Below are positions 55,010 through 62,583 of a stretch of DNA of 64,000 nt, piece by piece. Location: contig NZ_LT827010.1 of the NCBI RefSeq assembly GCF_900119315.1, positions 5,055,001 through 5,119,000 of the forward strand. The letters are read 5' to 3'. Origin of the DNA: Actinoplanes sp. SE50/110 (GTDB taxonomy: Bacteria > Actinomycetota > Actinomycetes > Mycobacteriales > Micromonosporaceae). Numbering within the stretch: position 1 is the first letter of the stretch; the number at the start of each line of letters is the position of its first letter. A model generated the notes under the pieces. The model was not told where the DNA came from, did no database searches, and saw only the letters and a list, made by a program, of their open reading frames with translations. Made by a program: the position numbers and the translations under genes.

Positions 55010-55223
55010 GGCGGCCGCTCCCCCGGTCAGCATGCTGACCGCGACCCGCTCGTCGCTGTCGTGCCAGCGGTCCTCGGGCAGCCCGGTACCGAAGAACAGC
55101 AACGGGGCACCGAGCCGACCGGCGAGCAGGTCGGCCGGGCCGCTGCCGGCGTTGCCAGTCGGTCAGCTCCCGGACCAGCTCGCCGGTGTGCGCGGTGATG
55201 AACTCGTGAACGCTGTCAGCCAT
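54974..55223 (-). pseudogene. M20 peptidase collapsed to its two ends
   Basis: From ATG 55223 the frame gives MADSVHEFITAHTGELVREL then TDWQ, a normal M20 dipeptidase N-terminus. One base out of frame and directly abutting, the sequence NAGSGPADLLAGRLGAP then FFGTGLPEDRWHDSDERVAV and MLTGGAAALAPFWSRLA is the C-terminal end of the same family (the DSDERV metal/dimer segment). The roughly 370-400 residues between them are absent. The end runs into the CDGSH gene without its own stop. A clear deletion pseudogene. Confidence 0.82.
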
Positions 55224-55251
55224 CCGGCGCGGTCACCCGCGACACGGCGCT

Positions 55252-55686
55252 TCATTCCGGCGGCTCCATCCCCTGACGACGGGCTTCGCTGCGCCGGAAG
55301 TGCCAGCTCGCGGCACTCAACCCGATCACCACGGCGCCGGTGATCAGATCGTTCCAGGTCGCCGTCGTCGAACCGGTGTACCCCCGCACGAACGGCGAGA
55401 CCATCACCCAGACCGCGACCAGCCCGGTCACCGCATTGACCCAGTCGGTGCCGAACGGATCCACGGCGCGCACATAGGCCAGGACGACCAGGGCAAGGCC
55501 CGACAGGACATCACTCCAACCGGCGTACGCCACCACCGCCGCCTGATGGTCGAAAAGCAGCGGCGCGGCGGTCAGCCAGACCCCGGCCAGCACCATCAGC
55601 TCGCTGGGGGTGTGCAGGAACTCGGAGATCAACCGTTTGCTGTCGCGGGCCGGATGCCAGTGCCGCAGGGGTGGGCTCAGATGCAT
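55252..55686 (-). CDS. SPW-repeat membrane protein
   Basis: 144 residues with four helices in two pairs; motifs VWLTAAPLLFDH and WVMVSPFVRGYTG with WNDLITGAVVIGLS match the SPW family (PF03779) with the Trp partly replaced. N-terminal basic loop HWHPARDSKRLISEFL. Function unknown. Ends 28 bases after the M20 remnant start. Confidence 0.85.
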   Translation of the reverse strand: MHLSPPLRHWHPARDSKRLISEFLHTPSELMVLAGVWLTAAPLLFDHQAAVVAYAGWSDVLSGLALVVLAYVRAVDPFGTDWVNAVTGLVAVWVMVSPFVRGYTGSTTATWNDLITGAVVIGLSAASWHFRRSEARRQGMEPPE

Positions 55687-55808
55687 GGGGTCGAGGATCC
55701 CACGCCCCACCGGCCCGCCAGGCCGTTTCGCCGGACGCGGAGGCCGCGGCCCGGCGTCCGGCGGGCCGCGGCCGGGTGAGCGATCTCGGCCGCGTGGCGT
55801 GCCGGCGG

Positions 55809-56009
55809 CTAATTCGTCAGGGACAGGGCCCGGCTCGGGCAGATGTCGACGGCTGTCCGTGCCCGCTCGACGGCCTCGTCGTCCGCCGGGGTGTCCCGCA
55901 GGACGACGACGGTGCCGTCCTGCTCGCTCTGGTCGAAGGCGTCGGGGTCGGTCAGGACGCACTGGCCCGCTCCGACGCAGCGGTCGAGGTCCGCCACGAT
56001 CGTGGTCAT
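55809..56009 (-). CDS. [3Fe-4S]-type P450 ferredoxin
   Basis: 66 residues: Cys11 and Cys17 (CVGAGQC) and Cys57 (ICPSRAL), the three-Cys spacing of [3Fe-4S] ferredoxins that feed actinobacterial P450s. ATGA overlap with the upstream P450 shows coexpression. FprA at 22.6 kb could reduce it. Confidence 0.93.
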   Translation of the reverse strand: MTTIVADLDRCVGAGQCVLTDPDAFDQSEQDGTVVVLRDTPADDEAVERARTAVDICPSRALSLTN

Positions 56010-57193
56010 GCGTCCTCCCAGGTCACCGGCACCTCGTGGATGCCGTAGATGAAGGCGTCGTCCTTGTAGGGCAGCCGGTCGGCGGGTTGGGCGAGCCGCA
56101 GCGTCGGGATCCGGCGCAGGAGGGTGTCGAAGACGATCTGCAACTCCATGCGAGCCAGGTTCTGGCCCAGGCACTGGTGGATGCCGAAGCCGAAGGCGAC
56201 GTGGTTGCGGGCGCCCCGGTCGAGCTTGATCTCTTCGGCCTCGTCGAAGGCCGAGGGATCGTGGTTGGCGGCGTTGCTCAGGGCCAGGACGGGGTCGCCG
56301 GCCCGGATGGTCACGCCGCCGATCGGTACGTCCTCGACCGCGACGCGGGAGTTGGCGAACTCGGCGATGGTGTAGACCCGCAGCAACTCCTCGATCGCGG
56401 GGAGCGTACGCGCCGGGTCCTCGCGCAGTGCCGCCAGGTCCGCCGGGCGCTCCAGCAGTGTCACCACGCCGAGCGAGATCATGTTGGCGGTGGTCTCGTG
56501 GCCGGCGATCAGCAGCAGGAAGGCCAGCGACAGCACGTCCTCGGGGTCGTTGCCCTGGGCGAGCTGACGGCCCAGCAGGTCGTCGGGCGGGTCGGCGGCC
56601 TTCTCGGCGATCAGGTCTTTGAGATAGTCGCGCAGCTCCGTGGCCGCCTGCCGCCGGTACTCGGCCGTGACGGCGCGGCTCAGCAGGGCCGAACTGTGGC
56701 TCTGGAAGAACTCGTGGTCACGGTACGGAACGCCGAGCTGCTCGCAGATGACCAGCGACGGCACCGGCAGAGCGAGGGCCGGTACGAGGTCGGCGGGACG
56801 CGGACCCGCCAGCATGGCGTCGATGTGGTCGTCGACGATCTGCTGGATGCGGGGGCGCAGGGCGGCCATGCGACGCACGGTGAACTCGCCGACCACGGCC
56901 TTGCGGGCGGGACCGTGCTGGGGCGGGTCCAGCTGGATGATCGATGGGCGCATGAGGTCGAAGCCGGGTTGCTCGCGGGTGAACCGGGGGAAGTTCGGAT
57001 GCTGACGGTCCGAGCTGAACCGCGGATCGGTGAGCATGGCGCGGATGTGTTCGAGCCGGCTCAGCGCCCAGGCGACCTGGCCGCTGGGCAGAGTGAGTCG
57101 GGAGATTCCGGATCCGGTGTCCCGGATGCGGGTGTGCTCGTCCGGGGGCGCATACGGGCAGCGTCGGGTGGTCTGCAGGGCGGGAGCAGTCAC
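56006..57193 (-). CDS. cytochrome P450 (CYP105/107-like)
   Basis: 395 residues from GTG at 57193 (GGAGG upstream). I-helix LLIAGHETTANM with the acid-Thr pair, ExxR in IEELLRVYT, and haem motif FGFGIHQCLGQNLARMEL (Cys341); substrate loop FSSDRQHPNFP. Soluble class I P450 served by the ferredoxin translated next. Substrate unknown; the TetR gene upstream on the same strand suggests inducible xenobiotic or specialised-metabolite oxidation. Confidence 0.95.
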   Translation of the reverse strand: MTAPALQTTRRCPYAPPDEHTRIRDTGSGISRLTLPSGQVAWALSRLEHIRAMLTDPRFSSDRQHPNFPRFTREQPGFDLMRPSIIQLDPPQHGPARKAVVGEFTVRRMAALRPRIQQIVDDHIDAMLAGPRPADLVPALALPVPSLVICEQLGVPYRDHEFFQSHSSALLSRAVTAEYRRQAATELRDYLKDLIAEKAADPPDDLLGRQLAQGNDPEDVLSLAFLLLIAGHETTANMISLGVVTLLERPADLAALREDPARTLPAIEELLRVYTIAEFANSRVAVEDVPIGGVTIRAGDPVLALSNAANHDPSAFDEAEEIKLDRGARNHVAFGFGIHQCLGQNLARMELQIVFDTLLRRIPTLRLAQPADRLPYKDDAFIYGIHEVPVTWEDA

Positions 57194-57226
57194 CGAGAAC
57201 CTCCATCGGTCACAGTCGACCTTAAG

Positions 57227-57243
57227 CGGAATAAAATCCTCCG
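57227..57243. promoter_or_regulatory. probable TetR operator/promoter of the P450 unit
   Basis: CGGA-N9-TCCG with an unusually AT-rich centre (AATAAAATC) lies 34 bases before the P450 GTG, in the 109-base gap after the TetR gene. The imperfect dyad extends outwards as AAGCGGA and TCCGTTT. Good candidate for the operator of the adjacent TetR regulator. Confidence 0.5.
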
Positions 57244-57302
57244 TTTCCTGGCCGAGAATAGCTCCGAATCCGGACATTCGTCCAGAGTCGGCTTCGAGGT
57301 CG

Positions 57303-57941
57303 TCAGGAATCCAGGTGGAGGTCGGTCACGCTGATCGGGTCGCCGGGAAGCACGCTCTGCCCGCCGGAGTGCAGGCCGTCCAGGATGAGCGTCATGCAGC
57401 GCCGCATCAGCAGGTCGGACATCTCCGCGGACCGGCTCGGTGGCGGTTTGAGCAGGAGAGACACCACCGCGAACACGTCACCGGCGCCGACGTCGGAGCG
57501 CATCGAGCCCTCGGCCTGGGCCCGCTCGACCAGGTGCTCCACCACGCCGAGCACCGCGGCGCGGGTGTGCCGGAAGTCGGGTGCCTCTCGCAGGGCCTGC
57601 CGCGTGTGCTCGTCCATCATGGTGACGTGTGTGCTGAACCGCAGGTCGACGGCCCGGCGGACGATCCGCGTGAGGGCGTCCCAGGCGGTCGGCTCCTCCT
57701 CGATCGCGGCGTGGGCGTCGGCCAGGACCGCCGCGAGGCTCTCCAGGGCCACGGCGCGCAGCAGAGCCCCCCGGTCAGGGAAGCGGCGGTAGAGTGTGCC
57801 GACGCCGACCCCGGCCCGCCGGGCGATCTCGTCCATCGGCGCCCCCGGGCCGATCTCGGCGAACACGACGCGGGCCACGGCGACGATCTGGTCGCGGTTG
57901 CGCTGGGCGTCGGCCCGCAGTCGTGTTGTCTCGGCCCTCAT
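57303..57941 (-). CDS. TetR-family regulator of the P450 unit
   Basis: 212 residues; ATG 57941 preceded by GGGAGGATTCG. HTH: IVAVARVVFAEIGPGAPMDEIARRAGVGVGTLYRRFPDR, in standard form; C-terminal ligand domain with VRRAVDLRFSTHVTMMDEH. Codirectional with and just upstream of the P450-ferredoxin pair, the expected repressor of it. Its own end to the P450 start contains the dyad at 57227. Confidence 0.9.
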   Translation of the reverse strand: MRAETTRLRADAQRNRDQIVAVARVVFAEIGPGAPMDEIARRAGVGVGTLYRRFPDRGALLRAVALESLAAVLADAHAAIEEEPTAWDALTRIVRRAVDLRFSTHVTMMDEHTRQALREAPDFRHTRAAVLGVVEHLVERAQAEGSMRSDVGAGDVFAVVSLLLKPPPSRSAEMSDLLMRRCMTLILDGLHSGGQSVLPGDPISVTDLHLDS

Positions 57942-58495
57942 CGAATCCTCCCGCGTTCCCGGCAGATTAGCCGGGCGCGGTCGTGCCGGCCACCGGCTGC
58001 CCGTCCGCAGCCGGCGGCATTCGGGCAGGATTGTTGCCCACCCCATCACCGTCACCGGCGGCCTACCGGTCCCCAGCGCCGGCATCATGTCGTCCTCTCG
58101 ATGCCCAGGCGGTCACCATCGGTGTCCCGAGGGCGATGCGCGTACTCGGATCTACCGATGAAGGGTGTTCGACGATTACATCGATCACGCCTGGACGTTG
58201 CAGGAAATCCAACCAGGTGTCTCGGTGGACGGGCCGCATTTCTTCGACTTCAAGGCCTGTCTCACCAAAGGCATCATGGTTGGGGAACGGCGAAGTGACG
58301 GGATGCGCCCGCCCGGGGTCACTGTTCTGCCGCCGACTTGTGCGGACGGGGTGCGAGCCGGCACCGGTGCCGCATGGTGCAGCAGCGCTTCCGGCAGCCT
58401 CCATACGGCTTTCACGCCAGGGTGGAGCCGGTTCCCGTCCGTGCTGCAATTTGCTACGATCCTTGGCCGGAGTTCTGCGGCAGGGAAGGACGCCT
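57942..58495. other. gap before the EACC1-caspase module
   Basis: About 550 bases without a convincing gene. A short open stretch on the plus strand from GTG 58165 (VFDDYIDHAWTLQEIQPG then FFDFKACLTKGIMVGE) has coding-like base use for about 45 codons but then loses it and lacks a spaced ribosome site; it may be a gene stub. The GC level falls from about 58150 onwards. Confidence 0.4.
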
Positions 58496-58843
58496 GTGGA
58501 TGCCCGCATCGCGATCAATGGCTCGGATAACGACCGAATTGCCCTCTGGGACTGGCTGCTCAATGAACGTGAACTGCGCGGCAGGGTGAGGCGGGAAGCC
58601 ATTTCCCGAGTGGGCGAGATGGGCGGCCAAATTGAATACGTGGTCAGCGCCGCTGTCAGCGCCGGCGCCGTGTGGGCCACCCTGGCCAGGACACTCTCCG
58701 TCTGGCTCCTGCAGCGACGCTCCGATGTGACGATCACGATAACCGGTCCGGGTGGCCGCAAGATACAGGTCAACGCGAAGCGCACCAAGGACCCGGAGGC
58801 ACTTGTCCGCCAAGTGCTCGACGCGAGCGCGGAATCGCAGTGA
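58496..58843 (+). CDS. EACC1-like effector-associated protein
   Basis: 115 residues from GTG 58496 with GGGAAGGA six bases upstream. The layout DRIALWDWLLNERELRGRV, GQIEYVVSAAVSAGAVWATLARTLSVWL and RRSDVTITITGPGGRKIQVNA with a final helix matches effector-associated constant component 1 (EACC1, PF19953): a strand, WL-helix, a hydrophobic Ala-rich helix and a terminal beta hairpin. In published surveys of bacterial conflict systems, EACC1 genes stand next to variable effectors, including caspases. Here its TGA overlaps the GTG of the caspase fusion (GTGA). Codons such as AAT, GAA, CAA and ATT are more frequent than in neighbouring genes. Confidence 0.8.
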   Translation: MDARIAINGSDNDRIALWDWLLNERELRGRVRREAISRVGEMGGQIEYVVSAAVSAGAVWATLARTLSVWLLQRRSDVTITITGPGGRKIQVNAKRTKDPEALVRQVLDASAESQ

Positions 58844-60048
58844 TCCGTCTACCGGATCCCCAGCGCTCCTATGCCGTCCTGGTCGGCGTCTGGTCCTACG
58901 ACGCGGATGAGATCCTCGACCTACCCGCGGTGGAGAACAACCTTTCTGCGCTGCGAAGGGTTTTGACCGATCCCGACCGGACGGGGCTGCCCGCGGAACA
59001 CTGCATCACCGTCCGTAACCCGCGCGACGCGCGCGGAGTTTTCCGGAAACTGCGGCAATACGCCGCCCGCGCCGAAGACACCCTGCTGTTCTACTTCGCG
59101 GGCCACGGCTTCACCGGCGACCGTAACGAGCTTTACCTGAGTCTGAGCGAAACACATCCAGACGAGTTGCCGGTGAGCGCTATCGCCTACGACGTGGTCC
59201 GCCAACTGGTCAGGGAAAGCCCAGCCCGCAACCGGGTCGTCGTGCTCGACACCTGCTTCTCCGGGCTCGCCGTGCAGGACATGGCGGGCAACCCGGCAGC
59301 GACGGTCCTCGGCCAGGTCGGCATCGAAGGCACCTACATTCTCACCTCCACCGAACGAAATGCCCCGGCGCTCGCCCCGCCCGGTGCGCGATACACGGCC
59401 TTCACAGGTGAACTGTTGCGGCTGCTCGTCAACGGCGTGCCGGAGGCCCCCCGCCTACTCACGTTCGCCGAAATCTTTCGGCACCTGCTGACAGCCATGC
59501 TGGCCCGGGGGCTTCCGGTCCCGGGCCAGCGGGGAACCGGCACCATCGACCAGCTTGCGCTGACCCAGAATGCATGGCAGGACCGCGCTGCCGGCCCGGC
59601 CATCGGCTCGAGGCCGGCCCATCCGTACAAGACAGGCGCAGGCGGACTGCGAATCCGCCGGGCAGTATTCGACGGCATCGTGGCGCATTGCCTGGCGGTT
59701 CATCCCATCACAGCGTGCGGCCTGGTCGCGGGCCCGATCGGTTCGAACCGGCCGGAACGTTTCATTCCGATGTGGAACGCCGCCGCATCGATGACATTCT
59801 ACGAGTTCGATCCGCACCAGCAGCTTGCCGTCTGGCGAGAGATGGATGCCAACGATGAGGAGCCGGTAGCGATCTACTACTCTCACACCGCTACGGAAGC
59901 CTTCCCATCACGAACCACTGTCGCGTTCGCCGGCGAGAAGAACGCGCACTACATTATCGTGTCGACCCGCGATCCCGACGCCGTCCAATTCCGATCGTTT
60001 TTGATCCGGGACGGTGAGGTAACCGAGGAGCCTGTCGAGGTGATCTAA
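58840..60048 (+). CDS. caspase-like protease fused to a Mec-type pseudo-JAMM domain
   Basis: 402 residues, GTG start overlapping the EACC1 stop. Residues 1-230: caspase (clan CD) domain with YAVLVGVWSYD, TLLFYFAGHGFTG (His89) and RVVVLDTCFSG (Cys139), the intact catalytic pair. Residues 270-402: a domain following mycobacterial Mec (CysO-cysteine peptidase) closely: CGLVAGPIGSNRPERFIPMW, NAAASMTFYEFD, SHTATEAFPSRTT, HYIIVSTRDPD and VTEEPVEVI. Key JAMM residues are lost: Glu of DEACG is Thr291, first His of HxH is Tyr347 (second, His349, kept), zinc Asp is Thr360; Ser357 is kept. So the C-terminal part should not bind zinc or cleave. Inference: it recognises a CysO-like conjugate or peptide and controls the caspase. 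I see no membrane segment. Confidence 0.9.
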   Translation: MIRLPDPQRSYAVLVGVWSYDADEILDLPAVENNLSALRRVLTDPDRTGLPAEHCITVRNPRDARGVFRKLRQYAARAEDTLLFYFAGHGFTGDRNELYLSLSETHPDELPVSAIAYDVVRQLVRESPARNRVVVLDTCFSGLAVQDMAGNPAATVLGQVGIEGTYILTSTERNAPALAPPGARYTAFTGELLRLLVNGVPEAPRLLTFAEIFRHLLTAMLARGLPVPGQRGTGTIDQLALTQNAWQDRAAGPAIGSRPAHPYKTGAGGLRIRRAVFDGIVAHCLAVHPITACGLVAGPIGSNRPERFIPMWNAAASMTFYEFDPHQQLAVWREMDANDEEPVAIYYSHTATEAFPSRTTVAFAGEKNAHYIIVSTRDPDAVQFRSFLIRDGEVTEEPVEVI

Positions 60049-60119
60049 TCTCGGCACTCCAGTAGTGCGTGTCGGAAGTGACTCGACGGTTCGGGCGTGA
60101 GGCATGTCAGTTGCCGCGC

Positions 60120-60351
60120 AGAGCGTCCCGGGTAGGCTCGGCCGGTAGGCGATGCGACTGCCGCGGCGCAACCCGAACGCGCAGGCCGCGAGCCGGACGG
60201 CGAGGACGAGCAACACTCCGGCCGGGCCGACGGAAGCGGACACCACATCGTCGACCGGTTGCCCCGCCAGGACCAGAGCGGTCATGGTCGCCGCCATCAT
60301 GCCCAGGAGCAGCCGCGCGATCGTGAGCTGACCCCCGAACGCACCGGTCAC
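60120..60351 (-). pseudogene. truncated membrane-protein gene at module edge
   Basis: From GTG 60351 (minus strand), about 70 codons with strong GC-rich third positions read QLTIARLLLGMMAATMTALV, then GPAGVLLVLAVRLAACAFGL and RRGSRIAYR, two hydrophobic helices. After about 60140 the sense and codon bias are lost and the frame runs into the antisense of the caspase gene. It looks like the 5' part of a host gene cut by the module. The rest of the gap (60352-60467) is empty. Confidence 0.45.
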
Positions 60352-60467
60352 CGCCGCCGGCCGGCGGCGTGGACACGATCGACCGTGAGGCACCTGAAAA
60401 AGTTACCGGCTTCCCGGGCATCTAGGAGCCCGGTCGCCGGGTCGGGCTGTGTGGCTGCCGAGAGCCG

Positions 60468-61481
60468 TCAGGCGGGCAGGCGGACCTCGAAGCGGCAACC
60501 GCCGGTGATGTTGTGGGCGCCGACCCGGCCGCCGTGGGCTTCGACCAGGCCGCGGACGATGGCCAGGCCGAGGCCGCCGCCGGCGCCGGTCGCGCCGTCG
60601 TCCGGGGTGCGGGCGCGGCTGCCGCGGAAGGCGACGTCGAAGAGGCGGGGCAGGTCCTCCTCGGGGATGCCGCCGCAGCTGTCCGAGACGGCGAACCACA
60701 CCTCGCGGGTGTCGCCGCCGGCGGAGATCTCGATGATGCCGTTCGCCGGGGTGTAGCGGACCGAATTGGTGAGCAGGTTGCTGACGATCCGGTTGAGTTC
60801 GGCCACTCCCCCGGTCACCGTGGGCCAGCTGTCGCAGGCGGCGACGACCCGGATGCCGCGGCCGGCGGCGAGCGGGCCGACCGCGGCGACCGCGTCCGAG
60901 ACCACGTCCCGCAGGGGCAGGCTGGCCGGGGTCAGCCGGAGCGTGCCGGCGTGGATGCGGGACAGTTCGAACAGGTCGTCGACCAGGCCGCTCATCCGAT
61001 CGGTTTCGGCCGCGATCCGGCGGTGGTATTCGGCGACGCCGGCCCGGTCGGCGACGACACCGTCCTGCAGGGCCTCGGTCATCGCGCGCAGGCCGGCGAG
61101 CGGGGTGCGCAGGTCGTGGGAGACCCAGGCGACGAGTTCGCGGCGGCCGGCTTCCATCCGGCGTTCCCGTTCGCGGGCTTCGGCGGCCCACACCGCGGCG
61201 GCCGCCAGGCGCCGGCCGAAGACGATGCCCAAAGCCAGGCTGACCAGGGCCGAGGCGGCGACGGTGAGCAGCACGACCTGCATGTCGTGGGCGGACAGGA
61301 ACATCGCCCGGGCGACCGTGGTGACCCCGGCGACGACCGCGGTGATGGTGATGCCGAGCAGCACGCAGACGTGCACGGCGATCGATCGGCCGCGGAGCAG
61401 CCGGAGCAGGCCGGCGCCGCACACGCCGACGGCGGTGCCGGCGGCCAGCGAGTAGAGGCCGATCAGCAGGATGTCACGCAT
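60468..61481 (-). CDS. sensor histidine kinase
   Basis: 337 residues. Two or three N-terminal helices (about 5-90), a HAMP-like linker, HisKA with AWVSHDLRTPLAG (His122), N box RIVSNLLTNSVRYTP, and G boxes DSCGGIPEEDL and GGGLGLAIVRGLVEAHGG. The start overlaps the end of the response regulator by 8 bases. Signal unknown; the operon's molybdoenzyme suggests redox or sulfur/halogen oxidant stress (inference). Confidence 0.94.
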   Translation of the reverse strand: MRDILLIGLYSLAAGTAVGVCGAGLLRLLRGRSIAVHVCVLLGITITAVVAGVTTVARAMFLSAHDMQVVLLTVAASALVSLALGIVFGRRLAAAAVWAAEARERERRMEAGRRELVAWVSHDLRTPLAGLRAMTEALQDGVVADRAGVAEYHRRIAAETDRMSGLVDDLFELSRIHAGTLRLTPASLPLRDVVSDAVAAVGPLAAGRGIRVVAACDSWPTVTGGVAELNRIVSNLLTNSVRYTPANGIIEISAGGDTREVWFAVSDSCGGIPEEDLPRLFDVAFRGSRARTPDDGATGAGGGLGLAIVRGLVEAHGGRVGAHNITGGCRFEVRLPA

Positions 61482-62172
61482 CGGCGGCCGGCTCCCAGCG
61501 GTAGCCGACGCCCCACACGGTGACCAGCCGCGCCGGGCGGGCCGGGTCGGCTTCGACCTTCTCCCGGAGCCGCCGGACGTGCACGGTGACCGTGGACTGG
61601 TCGCCGAACTGCCAGCCCCACACCCGGTCGAGCAGTTGCGCCCGGGAGAACGCCTGGGCCGGGTGGCGCAGCAGGAATTCGAGCAGGTCGAATTCGCGGA
61701 CGGTGAGCGCGAGCGGCTGCCCGGCGCGGTGCGCGGTGCGCCGGCCGGTGTCGGCCACCAGGTCGCCGTCGCGCAGCAGGGCCGGGGCCGGGGCGGCGGC
61801 CGGGGCGGTGCGGCGCAGCACCGACCGGACCCGCAGGGTGAGTTCGCGCGGGCTGAACGGTTTGGTCACGTAGTCGTCGGCGCCGACCTCGAGGCCGAGC
61901 ACCCGGTCGCTCTCCTCGCCGAGCGCGGTGAGCATGACGACCGGGAGTCCGGGCTGGTCATGCTGCAGGCGGCGGCACACTTCGAGGCCGTCGAGGCCGC
62001 CGAGCATCAGGTCGAGCACGACCAGATCGGGGCGTTGGGCGTCGACGGCGGCGAGCGCGGACAGTCCGTCGGCGGCCAGTCGCACGTGGCAGCCGTCCTG
62101 TTCGAGGTAGCGGCGCACGACGTCGCTGACCGTCGGGTCGTCGTCGACGACCAGCACCTGGTGGGTCACCAC
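61474..62172 (-). CDS. OmpR-family response regulator
   Basis: 232 residues. Receiver: VLVVDDDPTVSD, LVVLDLMLGG (Asp54), MLTALGE and DDYVTKPFSPRELTLR; winged helix: LTVREFDLLEFLLRHPAQAFSR, LLDRVWGW and TVTVHVRRLREKVE. Partner of the overlapping kinase gene; six bases after the small membrane protein's stop. Confidence 0.95.
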   Translation of the reverse strand: MVTHQVLVVDDDPTVSDVVRRYLEQDGCHVRLAADGLSALAAVDAQRPDLVVLDLMLGGLDGLEVCRRLQHDQPGLPVVMLTALGEESDRVLGLEVGADDYVTKPFSPRELTLRVRSVLRRTAPAAAPAPALLRDGDLVADTGRRTAHRAGQPLALTVREFDLLEFLLRHPAQAFSRAQLLDRVWGWQFGDQSTVTVHVRRLREKVEADPARPARLVTVWGVGYRWEPAADA

Positions 62173-62178
62173 CGCAGG

Positions 62179-62583
62179 CTACCCAGGCGGACGCCGGCGG
62201 CGCCCGTCCGAGAGTCTTTCGATTCCCTTACGGCAGGCGAGGACGGTCACGGCCGTCCCGATCAGGATCCCGATCAGATCGGTGCCGTACGACCTGGGCA
62301 GGATCGTCGGATTTCCGGGGTCGCGTCCGAATCCGAGCACGAGCGGCAGCGCGACGATCGTCACGGCCAGCCAGGCGGTCGTGATGATCCGCAGCGTCGG
62401 GGTGAGCCGGGGCAGCAGCCGGCCGGCCAGCAGCACCAGTGGCAGGAAGACCACGTCGTGCAGGATGAGAACCGCCAGGCCGAACACCGCGATGCCGGCC
62501 AGGTCCACCTGGTCGTCCAGGAGTGCGCCGCCCACCGCGTACGCCATGAGAATCAGACCGCCAGCGATCAGCACACGTCTCAT
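62179..62583 (-). CDS. small four-helix membrane protein
   Basis: 134 residues, four hydrophobic segments (about 5-22, 28-52, 65-88, 100-118) and a basic tail. ATGA overlap with the molybdoenzyme's stop. No family recognised; its conserved place between molybdoenzyme and two-component genes suggests a role with the enzyme or as signal input. Confidence 0.8.
   Translation of the reverse strand: MRRVLIAGGLILMAYAVGGALLDDQVDLAGIAVFGLAVLILHDVVFLPLVLLAGRLLPRLTPTLRIITTAWLAVTIVALPLVLGFGRDPGNPTILPRSYGTDLIGILIGTAVTVLACRKGIERLSDGRRRRPPG

Noticed and set aside
58165..58300. Short plus-strand frame before the EACC1 gene
   Set aside because: Coding-like for about 45 codons, then loses codon bias; no spaced ribosome site and no recognised family. 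Noted under the gap instead.
58840..60048. Active JAMM deubiquitinase-like peptidase in the caspase fusion
   Set aside because: The Glu, one His and the Asp of the JAMM site are replaced by Thr, Tyr and Thr, so zinc-dependent catalysis is not expected.
59884..60351. A complete 148-residue membrane protein on the minus strand overlapping the caspase end
   Set aside because: Only the first 70 codons have coding bias; the remainder is antisense to the caspase gene, so a truncated remnant is more likely.
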